DNA from: Helicobacteraceae bacterium
GTDB taxonomy: Bacteria; Campylobacterota; Campylobacteria; Campylobacterales; Sulfurimonadaceae
NCBI GenBank assembly: GCA_013138865.1
Contig: WTBY01000052.1
Span: forward strand, 1-64,000
Length of the DNA stretch: 64,000 nt
Direction of reading: 5' to 3'
This document shows positions 25,146 through 32,913 of this stretch, one piece after another; within the stretch, counting starts at the first letter, position 1; every line of letters begins with the position of its first letter. The translations under genes and the position numbers were made by a program. The notes under the pieces are model-generated. The model saw only the letters and a program-made list of their open reading frames with translations. It did not search any database and was not told the DNA's origin.

Positions 25146-26066
25146 TTAAATTATTTTATAATAAATATTAATATCGAAATCAGAAGTTTCTAATAATATT
25201 GTACTACTACCTTTAAATTCATCTGTAGATACAATAAAATACATATCAACCTCTTTTTGACCTTTTTTATTTAAAGTGACTTTAAAAACTTTTTCAATTC
25301 TGTTTATGATAGTAAAAGCATCCATATCATTAAAATTAGGCATAGTATTTACAGAATAAATAGGTGCATCAACTTCAGAATGAGCAGTAAATATTTTTAA
25401 ATATATTTTATTTAAAAAGTCATTTTCAATATCTCTTGTAGTATTAAACTCTTCTATTCCATCAAAAAGTTCATTTTTGTAGTGAAGAATAAAATCTTGA
25501 ATAAAGTTATCTAAATCTTTTTTATTAAAAAATAAAAGATGTGCTTCATCACCTTTTTGACTAATTAAATAACCTTTTGTTTTATTAAAATAAGGTTCTA
25601 TACACTCATTAATTACTTTTGGAAAATCTTTGTTAATGATTTTGTTTTTCATAATTACATTACCATTGTACTTTTCTGTAGAATTAGCTAAATCTAAAAA
25701 TAAAATATATGCTTCTTTATGATTTCTTTTATAGGATTCTAATTTTTTTATAAGCAACTCTTTTAGAGATGAGAATAATTTATTATCTAAGTACTCTTTA
25801 GATTCCTTTTCTAAACTTGTTTGAGGTAATTCAACAAGAATTTTATATATAGCTTCTTCATCTTCATTATTAAGTGCAATTAGCTTATTCTCAAGGAGAA
25901 ACTCTATTACTTTATCTACTAATAATTTTTGTTTGATACTTTTTTGAATGTCATCATAAGAAATTAAAGCTTTATTTCCTAATGAGTTCAACTTTTCCAA
26001 TAATGAACCAATACTTGGTGAATTTAAACCAATATCTTTTAAATCAAATAATTTGTAATATGACAT
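25146..26066 (-). CDS. Class III nucleotide cyclase-like protein, possible Pycsar cyclase
   Basis: 306 aa from the ATG with GAGGAG upstream; a longer in-frame form lacks a ribosome site. Residues 1-70 look like a winged helix. From about 118 the class III cyclase pattern appears: ILFLDLANST (metal Asp D125), then KGYLISQKGDEAHLLF (D173), then DAFTIINRIEKV with R256 at the place of the conserved Arg, although the usual Asn before it is Thr. Enzymes of this fold make cAMP, cGMP or, in Pycsar defence, cCMP/cUMP. It overlaps its upstream partner by 23 nt. Pycsar membership is inference, because no TIR or transmembrane effector is seen. Confidence 0.7.
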   Translation of the reverse strand: MSYYKLFDLKDIGLNSPSIGSLLEKLNSLGNKALISYDDIQKSIKQKLLVDKVIEFLLENKLIALNNEDEEAIYKILVELPQTSLEKESKEYLDNKLFSSLKELLIKKLESYKRNHKEAYILFLDLANSTEKYNGNVIMKNKIINKDFPKVINECIEPYFNKTKGYLISQKGDEAHLLFFNKKDLDNFIQDFILHYKNELFDGIEEFNTTRDIENDFLNKIYLKIFTAHSEVDAPIYSVNTMPNFNDMDAFTIINRIEKVFKVTLNKKGQKEVDMYFIVSTDEFKGSSTILLETSDFDINIYYKII

Positions 26067-27093
26067 CTTCAAACTCCTCTTTAGAAATACTTGGTGAATA
26101 TGTAGTAACACTACTATCAATTGTATTTATCTTGATTCTAAAATAATCGGATTTTTTATACTGATGAGTGAACCAGTAAATTTGAGTATTTTCAATATCT
26201 ACTTGTAAATCATCTTCGTACATTTTGGATTGTTCTGCAATATAGGTAGGATGAGTTTTAATATCAAAATCTGGATTTTTAGCTTTTACTTGTTCTAGAG
26301 TATACAGATTATTATCTAAATCACTTAGTATCTTACTTAAGTCTGCATTCTTGGCAAACATTGCAGATTTTTTATGTTGATTGATCTCATTTTTAATATT
26401 TGTACTTATGGCATTTGGAACTGTTAATAAATTTTCTATAGAATCATTATTTAAAAGATTTTCTAATTTTAAATGGCTATTCTTACCACAAATATACTCA
26501 AAACTATTAATGATTTTTTTCTTGATATCACTTGGAGTATCTAAATCACTATATTTATCAATGCCTATAACTACTTTATTCTCTTTTAAATAAAATCTAA
26601 AAAATAATACATTTTGTATTGTCTTAACATGATATGCTTTGTAAAAGATACCATCCTTAATAGGCTTATTCAATGTATTGTCATATTGATACACTTCTTT
26701 TATGCTAATAAGTTTACAAGTAATTTCATCATTATCTTCTTTATAAAACCACTCTTCATCTACAGCAGTGTCAAATTCTCTGTCATTTTCATTTTTATGT
26801 AAACTCTTAAAATGTTTAATGCTATCAAGAATACTTTCATTAATTTCTAAATTATAAAAATAAAAATGTTTTTGTCCTGCTTCCTCTGTATTCTGGTAAT
26901 ACTTAATAAATTTTTCTACAGGAATAGATTTAAAAAGTGTACCTTCTCCCATAGACTCTCTTACTAAGGTTTTAATTGCTTCTTTGCTACATGCTATTTC
27001 ACCATCAATATCATATAAGCTTACAAATTTGCATATTCCTTTTTCTGTAAGTTTATTAAAAATAAGTTCAGTGTTTATATTCTTTAAGTCCAT
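26044..27093 (-). CDS. Unknown partner protein of the cyclase
   Basis: 349 aa, soluble, Lys/Asn/Ile-rich, with GGAG before the ATG. No membrane span, TIR, nuclease or nucleotide-binding motif is visible. There is a possible beta-rich centre (YKAYHVKTIQNVLFFRFYLK, then VVIGIDKYSD) and a C-terminal part with TQIYWFTHQYKKSDYFRIKI. The 23-nt overlap with the cyclase shows that the two act together. It could sense infection, regulate the cyclase, or be an effector with an unrecognised ligand domain. Confidence 0.65.
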   Translation of the reverse strand: MDLKNINTELIFNKLTEKGICKFVSLYDIDGEIACSKEAIKTLVRESMGEGTLFKSIPVEKFIKYYQNTEEAGQKHFYFYNLEINESILDSIKHFKSLHKNENDREFDTAVDEEWFYKEDNDEITCKLISIKEVYQYDNTLNKPIKDGIFYKAYHVKTIQNVLFFRFYLKENKVVIGIDKYSDLDTPSDIKKKIINSFEYICGKNSHLKLENLLNNDSIENLLTVPNAISTNIKNEINQHKKSAMFAKNADLSKILSDLDNNLYTLEQVKAKNPDFDIKTHPTYIAEQSKMYEDDLQVDIENTQIYWFTHQYKKSDYFRIKINTIDSSVTTYSPSISKEEFEDVILQII

Positions 27094-27109
27094 TTATTTC
27101 TCCAGTTCT

Positions 27110-27583
27110 CTATTTGATTGTTGCCATCTTTAAAAGTAACACTTCTTTTATTTGAAGAAGATTCATCAACTCTAATAAATATCTTTTTTGATTATTATTA
27201 ATTGCATCTATTAAATTAGTAAATGCATCCATAATATTTTTCTTTGGACATATTATTTTCAGTGATTCAATATTATACGTAGGTAGTTTGCCTTGTACTC
27301 CGCCCACTGTTCTATTTGCTACAGCATTTAGAGATATTTCTTGAACAAGCTTTCTCTTTTTAATAAAGTCTGGTTCGTCACCATCTAATTTAATTTTACT
27401 AATTGTTTTAATTCTTTTACGGTTTGCAAAAGCTTCATTAATGTTGTGTGATTTTAAACCAACTTTAATCCACTTTTTCTTTCCTTCTAAATCTTTATAT
27501 GTAAATTCAAATACACGATCACCATCTTCTAACTCTCTATAATAGATTCCAGTATATTTTTTAGACTTTATTCTCTTTGCCAT
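27110..27583 (-). pseudogene. Chimeric remnant: integrase N-terminus fused to HsdS C-terminus
   Basis: 157 codons. Residues 1-82 (MAKRIKSKKYTGIYYRELED, GKKKWIKVGLKSHNINEAF) match the N-terminal arm of Campylobacterota tyrosine integrases, but the core and catalytic R-H-R-Y residues are missing. From about residue 84 the sequence is that of a type I restriction specificity subunit end: GGVQGKLPTYNIESLKIICP, then NNNQKRYLLELMNLLQ. A deletion between an integrase gene and an hsdS gene would create this in-frame fusion. It is probably non-functional, although HsdS fragments can bind partners. Confidence 0.7.
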
Positions 27584-27595
27584 TTCATTCTCCGT

Positions 27596-27613
27596 GCTAC
27601 CCTATAGCTACCC
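27596..27613. repeat. GCTACCC pair upstream of the integrase fragment
   Basis: Two copies of GCTACCC, 11 bp apart, just in front of the integrase start codon. They match the heptamers at the left island end. Candidate integrase arm or operator sites. Confidence 0.55.
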
Positions 27614-27671
27614 TTTTTGCTATTTTTGTATTATTTTGTAGAGTTTATGATATCGCATAAGTTGTTTGAAT

Positions 27672-27688
27672 GCCCTTAAACAAAGGGC
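27672..27688. other. Hairpin GCCCTT-AAACA-AAGGGC
   Basis: A 6-bp GC-rich stem between the integrase fragment and the displaced trpG start, without a T-run. It may be part of the island end structure. Confidence 0.4.
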
Positions 27689-27698
27689 TTGAATAAGT

Positions 27699-27752
27699 TT
27701 ATGTAGTTTTGTGAATTCTATGGTTGTAATGATTATCGATCATTAAAATCAT
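27699..27752 (-). pseudogene. Displaced original 5' end of trpG
   Basis: Reads MILMIDNHYNHRIHKTT and stop. The first seven codons give the same peptide as present trpG (MILMIDN) and then diverge. An AAAGGA ribosome site precedes the ATG. The simplest reading is that trpG once followed the sensor kinase gene directly, and that the island entered codons 1-8 and separated them from the rest. The short peptide is probably still translated but meaningless. Confidence 0.75.
27729..27752 (-). repeat. Attachment-site-like repeat (right)
   Basis: 24 nt matching the start of trpG at 23872-23895 with three mismatches. Confidence 0.7.
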
Positions 27753-27801
27753 ATTTGCTCGTTTCCTTTATAAACAATTAAAAACATTATATCCAACTAT
27801 G

Positions 27802-29574
27802 TTAACAAAGTTTAAAAGTAAACTTTGCACCATTTTCTACATTTTCTACTTCTAATGTAGCATTGTATTTTTCAGCTATTTGTAAGGACATAAAAAGTCC
27901 TATGCCAGTACCATTACTTTTTGATTTTGTAGTAAAGTTCGGCTTAAAAATATCATTAATAATATTTTTAGGAATTCCACCTGCATTATCTGTAATTTCT
28001 ATACTTTTATTAGCTAATATATCTATTCTGATCTCTCTGTTTTGCACATTTTTTTCATTGAATGCGTCTTTTGCATTATTTATTATGTTTAAAATGATAT
28101 GTTTTATCTCATTTTCAATACCAACAATATGGAAGTTTTTTTCTACCTCTACTGTTATGTTTACCTGATGATACATAAACTCATCTTTTACTAAATGAAT
28201 AGTTTTTTGAATCATGTTCTTTACATCAAATTTTACAACTTCTTGATTTGGTCTAAAAAAACTTCTGAACTCATCTAAAGTATTAGTCATATGCTCAGAT
28301 TGAAAAAAGATTTCTGCTTTAAACTTATCAACATATTCTTGATCTATAAGATTATCTTCAAAGTCATAACCTAACATATCAACTTTTATATTTATTATAT
28401 TTAATGGTTGCTTCCACTGATGTGCAACTGCATCCATCATCTCTCCCATTGTAGCCATTTTTTTCTGTTGTTGAAGCATTTTCATTTGATCAACATTTTC
28501 CTTAGTCTTCTCTGCTACGCGCCTATTTAAAAGTGCTCGTTGGTCTAATACAATAAATAAGAATATAAATAGTATCAATAGTATCATGAAAGATACAGCT
28601 CTAACAATAAAACGAATATTAATAATTCTAGAGATTTCATCACTATTTTGATATGCTACTAGCCAAGCTAAAACTTTTGTATTAGTTAAATCTTTAATTG
28701 GTAAAAATGTCAATACAGTTACTTCATCTGACTCATCTTTGTAAAGTGCAAATTCCTTATTTTTTTTAATTGATTCTGCTATTTTTAATTCTAAACTTTT
28801 TAAGTTATTTTTTTCTTCTTCATGATGGTGCATAACTACATCACTACTATTTATAGTTAATAGTAAATTTACATTTTCCAAGCTTTTAGCATACTTAACT
28901 ACTAAATCTTTTTCATCCCAAGTTTTTTTATCAAAAATACTCTTATCTACTAAAAAATGTGTATGAATTTTACTAATATCACTTAAGTTATTTTGTAAAC
29001 TATCACTTGAATAAGAGACTTCCATGGCACCTAAATATTCTTTATCATCATTAAATACTGGAAATACATTTCTAAAACCATGAGCAACTCTTCCCTGAAC
29101 AAAGCCACTTACAGCTTCTTTAGTCTCATTTGTCAACTTAATGTCTTCTCTAATATTTTCTAAGTTATCTCCAAATTTACTAGGTTTGTGCATTCTCAAA
29201 AATGATTCATTAGTAGGTAGCACAAATTGATATTGAAGAACATCTTTAATTTTCATAATTTTATATTTATTTTTTAAAATATTATATAACTGTTCTCTCA
29301 ATACAACTCTTCTTTGAGGAGTTGCACTCTTAGCTTTTTGTAAAATTTGTTTTACTTTTGGCATTGCTAATGTCGAGAGCATGACAGTTTTTGCGGTTGC
29401 TCTTTGATGGTGTTGTAAAACTTCAAAATGTATTTTAAGGTTATTGATATTACTTTTCAACTCTGCTTTAATTATCTCATTCATATTTCTTTCTGTAATA
29501 AGTGTTACAAATACATTAGCAAGAATAAAAATTGATGCAACAAATATTGCTATTTTTGCTCTTATCTTGTTCAT
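27802..29574 (-). CDS. Membrane sensor histidine kinase with extracytoplasmic sensor
   Basis: 590 aa. Two membrane spans (about 8-26 and 326-352) enclose a periplasmic domain of about 300 residues of the Cache type (NESFLRMHKPSKFGDN, VSGFVQGRVAHGFRNVFPVF, LGAMEVSYSSDSL). A coiled coil follows, then the kinase core: H-box MMDAVAHQWKQPLNII, N-box NIINNAKDAF, G1 ITDNAGGIP, G2 GTGIGLFMSLQIAEKYN. The phosphoacceptor is the His of AHQW. No response regulator is adjacent. Its start overlaps the stop of the next gene upstream by 4 nt. Confidence 0.92.
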   Translation of the reverse strand: MNKIRAKIAIFVASIFILANVFVTLITERNMNEIIKAELKSNINNLKIHFEVLQHHQRATAKTVMLSTLAMPKVKQILQKAKSATPQRRVVLREQLYNILKNKYKIMKIKDVLQYQFVLPTNESFLRMHKPSKFGDNLENIREDIKLTNETKEAVSGFVQGRVAHGFRNVFPVFNDDKEYLGAMEVSYSSDSLQNNLSDISKIHTHFLVDKSIFDKKTWDEKDLVVKYAKSLENVNLLLTINSSDVVMHHHEEEKNNLKSLELKIAESIKKNKEFALYKDESDEVTVLTFLPIKDLTNTKVLAWLVAYQNSDEISRIINIRFIVRAVSFMILLILFIFLFIVLDQRALLNRRVAEKTKENVDQMKMLQQQKKMATMGEMMDAVAHQWKQPLNIINIKVDMLGYDFEDNLIDQEYVDKFKAEIFFQSEHMTNTLDEFRSFFRPNQEVVKFDVKNMIQKTIHLVKDEFMYHQVNITVEVEKNFHIVGIENEIKHIILNIINNAKDAFNEKNVQNREIRIDILANKSIEITDNAGGIPKNIINDIFKPNFTTKSKSNGTGIGLFMSLQIAEKYNATLEVENVENGAKFTFKLC

Positions 29575-29780
29575 GATTTTTTATCCTCCCTTATTGCTTT
29601 AAAAAATATATATATTCCTATTATACTAAGAATAAGGTCTAAAATAATAAATAACCCTATTATTATTCCTATACTAAGCATGACTAACTCACTAAAGCCT
29701 AAATGAAATTTTATAGATAAAAAAACTGGCACTATAAAAATAAGCGCTATTAAAACTCGTAGGTAGTACTTAGCTCTCAT
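29571..29780 (-). CDS. Small membrane protein, 69 aa
   Basis: Two hydrophobic spans (about residues 8-24 and 30-58) with a basic N-terminus and a charged C-terminus (KAIREDKKS). It overlaps the neighbours on both sides by 4 nt, so it is part of one operon from the M14 gene to the kinase. Function unknown; it could be a kinase accessory. Confidence 0.6.
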   Translation of the reverse strand: MRAKYYLRVLIALIFIVPVFLSIKFHLGFSELVMLSIGIIIGLFIILDLILSIIGIYIFFKAIREDKKS

Positions 29781-30337
29781 GATTTATATTCGAACCACCA
29801 CGAAAAACCAAACATTATGCCTGGTGTTTTACCTTTTGTCTCATCAAAAATAAACTCTTTCGCTTTTGAAGTAGGTAAATAAATTACTTCTATACTTTCG
29901 TTCTCTATACCACCACCATTACTTACTTTATTTTTATCGCTAACTTCTACATAATATAGTGTCTGCTGTGCACCTGCAAAACCTACTGCTGAAAAAAATG
30001 AAGTAATACGCTCAAGTGAGCTAACTCTAAAACCACACTCCTCTTCAACCTCTTCTATAGCTATCTGTTCTAAAGAGCACTCTTTGTCTATAATACCTGC
30101 ACATAACTCATAAGTATAGCCATCTCTATTTTTCAAATAGATCGGAGGACGAAACTGTTTAACTACTACAAAAGAGTCACGATCCTTATGATAGATAAGA
30201 ATAGCAACACTATCATGAACTTGAGCTAATTCCCATCTTTTTGCTACTCCATCTTGAACATAATTCATCTGTTTTAACTTTACAAAACGCGACTCTTCAC
30301 ACTCGACCAACTCTACATCTGTAATATTTTTCATCAT
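29777..30337 (-). CDS. NUDIX hydrolase, UDP-sugar/ADP-ribose pyrophosphatase type
   Basis: 186 aa. The Nudix box is present in the NUDT14-like variant form: ELCAGIIDKECSLEQIAIEE followed by VEEECGF. The usual Glu after G-x5 is Cys and the Arg of REUXEE is Glu. The catalytic EE pair is kept. Such enzymes hydrolyse UDP-glucose or ADP-ribose. It overlaps the M14 peptidase gene by 4 nt; either of two adjacent ATG codons may be the start. Confidence 0.85.
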   Translation of the reverse strand: MMKNITDVELVECEESRFVKLKQMNYVQDGVAKRWELAQVHDSVAILIYHKDRDSFVVVKQFRPPIYLKNRDGYTYELCAGIIDKECSLEQIAIEEVEEECGFRVSSLERITSFFSAVGFAGAQQTLYYVEVSDKNKVSNGGGIENESIEVIYLPTSKAKEFIFDETKGKTPGIMFGFSWWFEYKS

Positions 30338-32913
30338 TTGTTAAAAAAAATTGTCTCTGCTTCACTAAAGTTTGGAACATCATCATATGTAAATACAGAA
30401 TAGTACTTACTTTTATCTGGTGTTCCAAAATCATCATACGTAAATGAGTCACTTCCTGCATAAATTTTTGCACCATCATAGGGTGAGAGCGGAGGATGAA
30501 AAGAGTTTCTAACTACATAAACCCCTACAAAATCTTTATCTTTTGGGTTATCCCAAGTTAGTCTTACTTTTGCAGAGTCTACTGAAGTTTTTAAGTTCGT
30601 TACTTTAGCAACTGCATACTTTCTTTTTTTAATATATTTAACAACTAACTTAACACTATTTTTTTCATTTTTACCATACCAGTCAACTAGATGGTTTTTA
30701 CTCATTTCTGAAGTTGGTTTTATAACAAACTTAACATCTCTATTCTCATTATGTTTATCTTCTAAAGCATCAATTGAAAAAGTGTCAAAAATAAAGTTAT
30801 GGTTACTCTTACTTTGAAGGTCATCTTTACTAACCTCATAACCAATAAACTCTATACGCTCTCTTATTTGTATGCCTTCATAAGTGATCTCATCAAGGTC
30901 TACAAACTCAACGTTATAGCGAATATCTTGTTTTGTTTTTGTTGAATTTTTATTATTTATCTCTATATAGCATTCAGTAATAACAGTCTGATCAGGATTA
31001 GGAAGCTCACGTAAGTCGAACTCCATTACTCCATAAATTTTATCATTATTTTTGTCAAAACCACAAGCCATTTTTGTCTCATCAAGTTTCTCTTTTGAGA
31101 CGGTAGCTGTTGTTTTTGCTTCAATAGTGATACAAGTTGATGGCATAGTATATTTAACTTCTAGGTTAGGTCTATAGTGAATACCTCCACCAAACTTACC
31201 ATAACCCATATCAAACATCATCATCTGTGAGTCACGTCCAACAGGAAGCTCTATTGGTCCCTCTAATTTAAATAGTACACTTCTATTTTCTAAATGTTTT
31301 TGAAAAATCAGTCTCTCTTTTTCATGAAAAGACCAATGACTCCAAATACCTTGAGTTAACTGCTCTGATGGTATAGTTTCACCAAGTGTTTGAATAATTT
31401 TTGCATTATGTATTTGATCAAAATCTGTGATCTCTGAGACACTATTTTGGTCTATAAAAGAGACTGACCACTCACCATACTTCTCTATTTTAGCATTCAC
31501 TCTATTTAGTGGATATATAGAGAACTTAACCTCTTTTATAATCGCGTCTTTAGGTATTTTATCAAGGTTGAATTTCATCACACCATAACTTATACCTCTA
31601 TTTTCATTCACACCAATAAATAGTGAGTTAACACCAAAGTGTTCTCTATTTTTTTCTAAAGTTTTTTCAGCTACATAACCTATATCATTAGGACTAGTAA
31701 ATAATATTCTTGAAAATTCATCACTCTCTAAAAGAGTTTTAACTCTTACTTTTGGAGCGTAAGGAGACTTTACTTTTGTTTTATCATTTACAGCTCTAAT
31801 GTAGTAGTAGTACCTAGTATCACTAAGTAACTCAATATCTGTAAACTCATTTTTATATGTTCTTCCTACAAGAGTTGACTCATTACAAGCCTCTTTATTT
31901 TCAGAGTTTCTAAAGATCTGAAAATAAACATCTTTGTCTACATTGGTAGAGTCCCAAGTCAAAGTTACTTCACTAAAATTAAACTCTTTAATTAAAAAGT
32001 TTTGAGGACGGGTAGGTGCATTTTCAGAGTAGTTTTGAGCTTCACCAAGACTTAGTATAAGTGCTGGAATATTCTCATCAATACTCTCTTTCATGTTCTG
32101 CATAAAGTCAGGTATATTTCTAGTTCCGACCTCAACAACAGCCGCAATAATACCTTTAGAGTAGTAATATTCCCTACCACTTCCACTAATAAGTTTAGTT
32201 GGTGGCTTTCCTCTATGAATACCATATTTTCTACCAGTTACTTTTGCGATCGCGTAGTTCATATTTGCACATAAAGTATTTAGATCCGTTCCATTAATTT
32301 CACCCTCATGAGTAAAGTTATGTGCAGGAAAAAACACATTACCTTGTGAGTGGTAATCAAGGGCAACCGTTATGTTTTCATGAGAGTCTACAAAATTTTT
32401 CATAGCTAATGTTTCAGGTTCACTAAATGGGTTTTTACCACTATAAACATTTGAATTTGTATCTTTACTTTTTACATAGCCTATACTGAAGTTTCTATTT
32501 AGATCTACTCCAAATGTTCCATCACCATTATCTCTTCTATTTTTTCTCCAAAAAGAAAAATGTTTCATACTGTACTCAAAACCATCAGGATTAAGACATG
32601 GAACTATATATAGAGTATTATTTTCCAATGTTCTTAAAACTTTTGGATCATCATCATAGTTTTTTAGAAGGTACTCTATAAAAGAGACAGCCAACTCATT
32701 TCCGATCCACTCACGTGCGTGAACAGTTCCAGTAAAAAGCATAGCAGGCTTAGTATCTGCACTCTCAACATTAATAGTTATTTTAGCTAAAAGAATTTCT
32801 CTATTTTCACAAGTTTGACCTATACTCTCAACTGCTACAAGATTAGGATAATCTTGAGCACATTGGTTTAAAAATTGACACGTTTGTTCATAAGACTTGT
32901 ACTGTTGTTTCAT
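30334..32913 (-). CDS. M14 zinc carboxypeptidase with FN3-like domains
   Basis: 859 aa. The peptidase domain (about 1-300) has the HxxE zinc motif H65-A-R-E68, the NRN motif at 139-141, the third ligand H188 (ALDYHSQG) and catalytic E261 (AVVEVGT). FN3-like modules lie at about 305-395 (PTRPQNFLIKEFNFSEVTLT) and at the C-terminus (about 770-859), with beta-rich repeats between. No signal peptide is visible, which suggests a cytoplasmic enzyme despite an extracellular-looking architecture. It overlaps the ATP-grasp gene by one base. It may trim C-terminal residues added by the neighbouring ligases. Confidence 0.9.
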   Translation of the reverse strand: MKQQYKSYEQTCQFLNQCAQDYPNLVAVESIGQTCENREILLAKITINVESADTKPAMLFTGTVHAREWIGNELAVSFIEYLLKNYDDDPKVLRTLENNTLYIVPCLNPDGFEYSMKHFSFWRKNRRDNGDGTFGVDLNRNFSIGYVKSKDTNSNVYSGKNPFSEPETLAMKNFVDSHENITVALDYHSQGNVFFPAHNFTHEGEINGTDLNTLCANMNYAIAKVTGRKYGIHRGKPPTKLISGSGREYYYSKGIIAAVVEVGTRNIPDFMQNMKESIDENIPALILSLGEAQNYSENAPTRPQNFLIKEFNFSEVTLTWDSTNVDKDVYFQIFRNSENKEACNESTLVGRTYKNEFTDIELLSDTRYYYYIRAVNDKTKVKSPYAPKVRVKTLLESDEFSRILFTSPNDIGYVAEKTLEKNREHFGVNSLFIGVNENRGISYGVMKFNLDKIPKDAIIKEVKFSIYPLNRVNAKIEKYGEWSVSFIDQNSVSEITDFDQIHNAKIIQTLGETIPSEQLTQGIWSHWSFHEKERLIFQKHLENRSVLFKLEGPIELPVGRDSQMMMFDMGYGKFGGGIHYRPNLEVKYTMPSTCITIEAKTTATVSKEKLDETKMACGFDKNNDKIYGVMEFDLRELPNPDQTVITECYIEINNKNSTKTKQDIRYNVEFVDLDEITYEGIQIRERIEFIGYEVSKDDLQSKSNHNFIFDTFSIDALEDKHNENRDVKFVIKPTSEMSKNHLVDWYGKNEKNSVKLVVKYIKKRKYAVAKVTNLKTSVDSAKVRLTWDNPKDKDFVGVYVVRNSFHPPLSPYDGAKIYAGSDSFTYDDFGTPDKSKYYSVFTYDDVPNFSEAETIFFNK

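Larger units (their letters stand above)
23896..27728 (-). mobile_element. Small genomic island inserted in the 5' end of trpG
   Basis: The island is bounded by the repeated start of trpG on both sides. It holds an integrase N-terminal fragment at the far end, RhuM, a nucleotide cyclase and its partner, and a restriction S-subunit remnant. The heptamer GCTACCC occurs five times near its ends: 23980-23986, 24022-24028 (inverted), 24037-24043 (inverted), 27596-27602 and 27607-27613. These are likely integrase arm sites. CGATCG, common in core genes, was not seen. The integrase is broken, so the island is probably fixed in place. Confidence 0.75.

Noticed and set aside
26044-27093. Kiwa KwaB (DUF4868) identity for the cyclase partner
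   Set aside because: Size is similar, but no specific motif could be matched and no KwaA-like membrane protein is adjacent.
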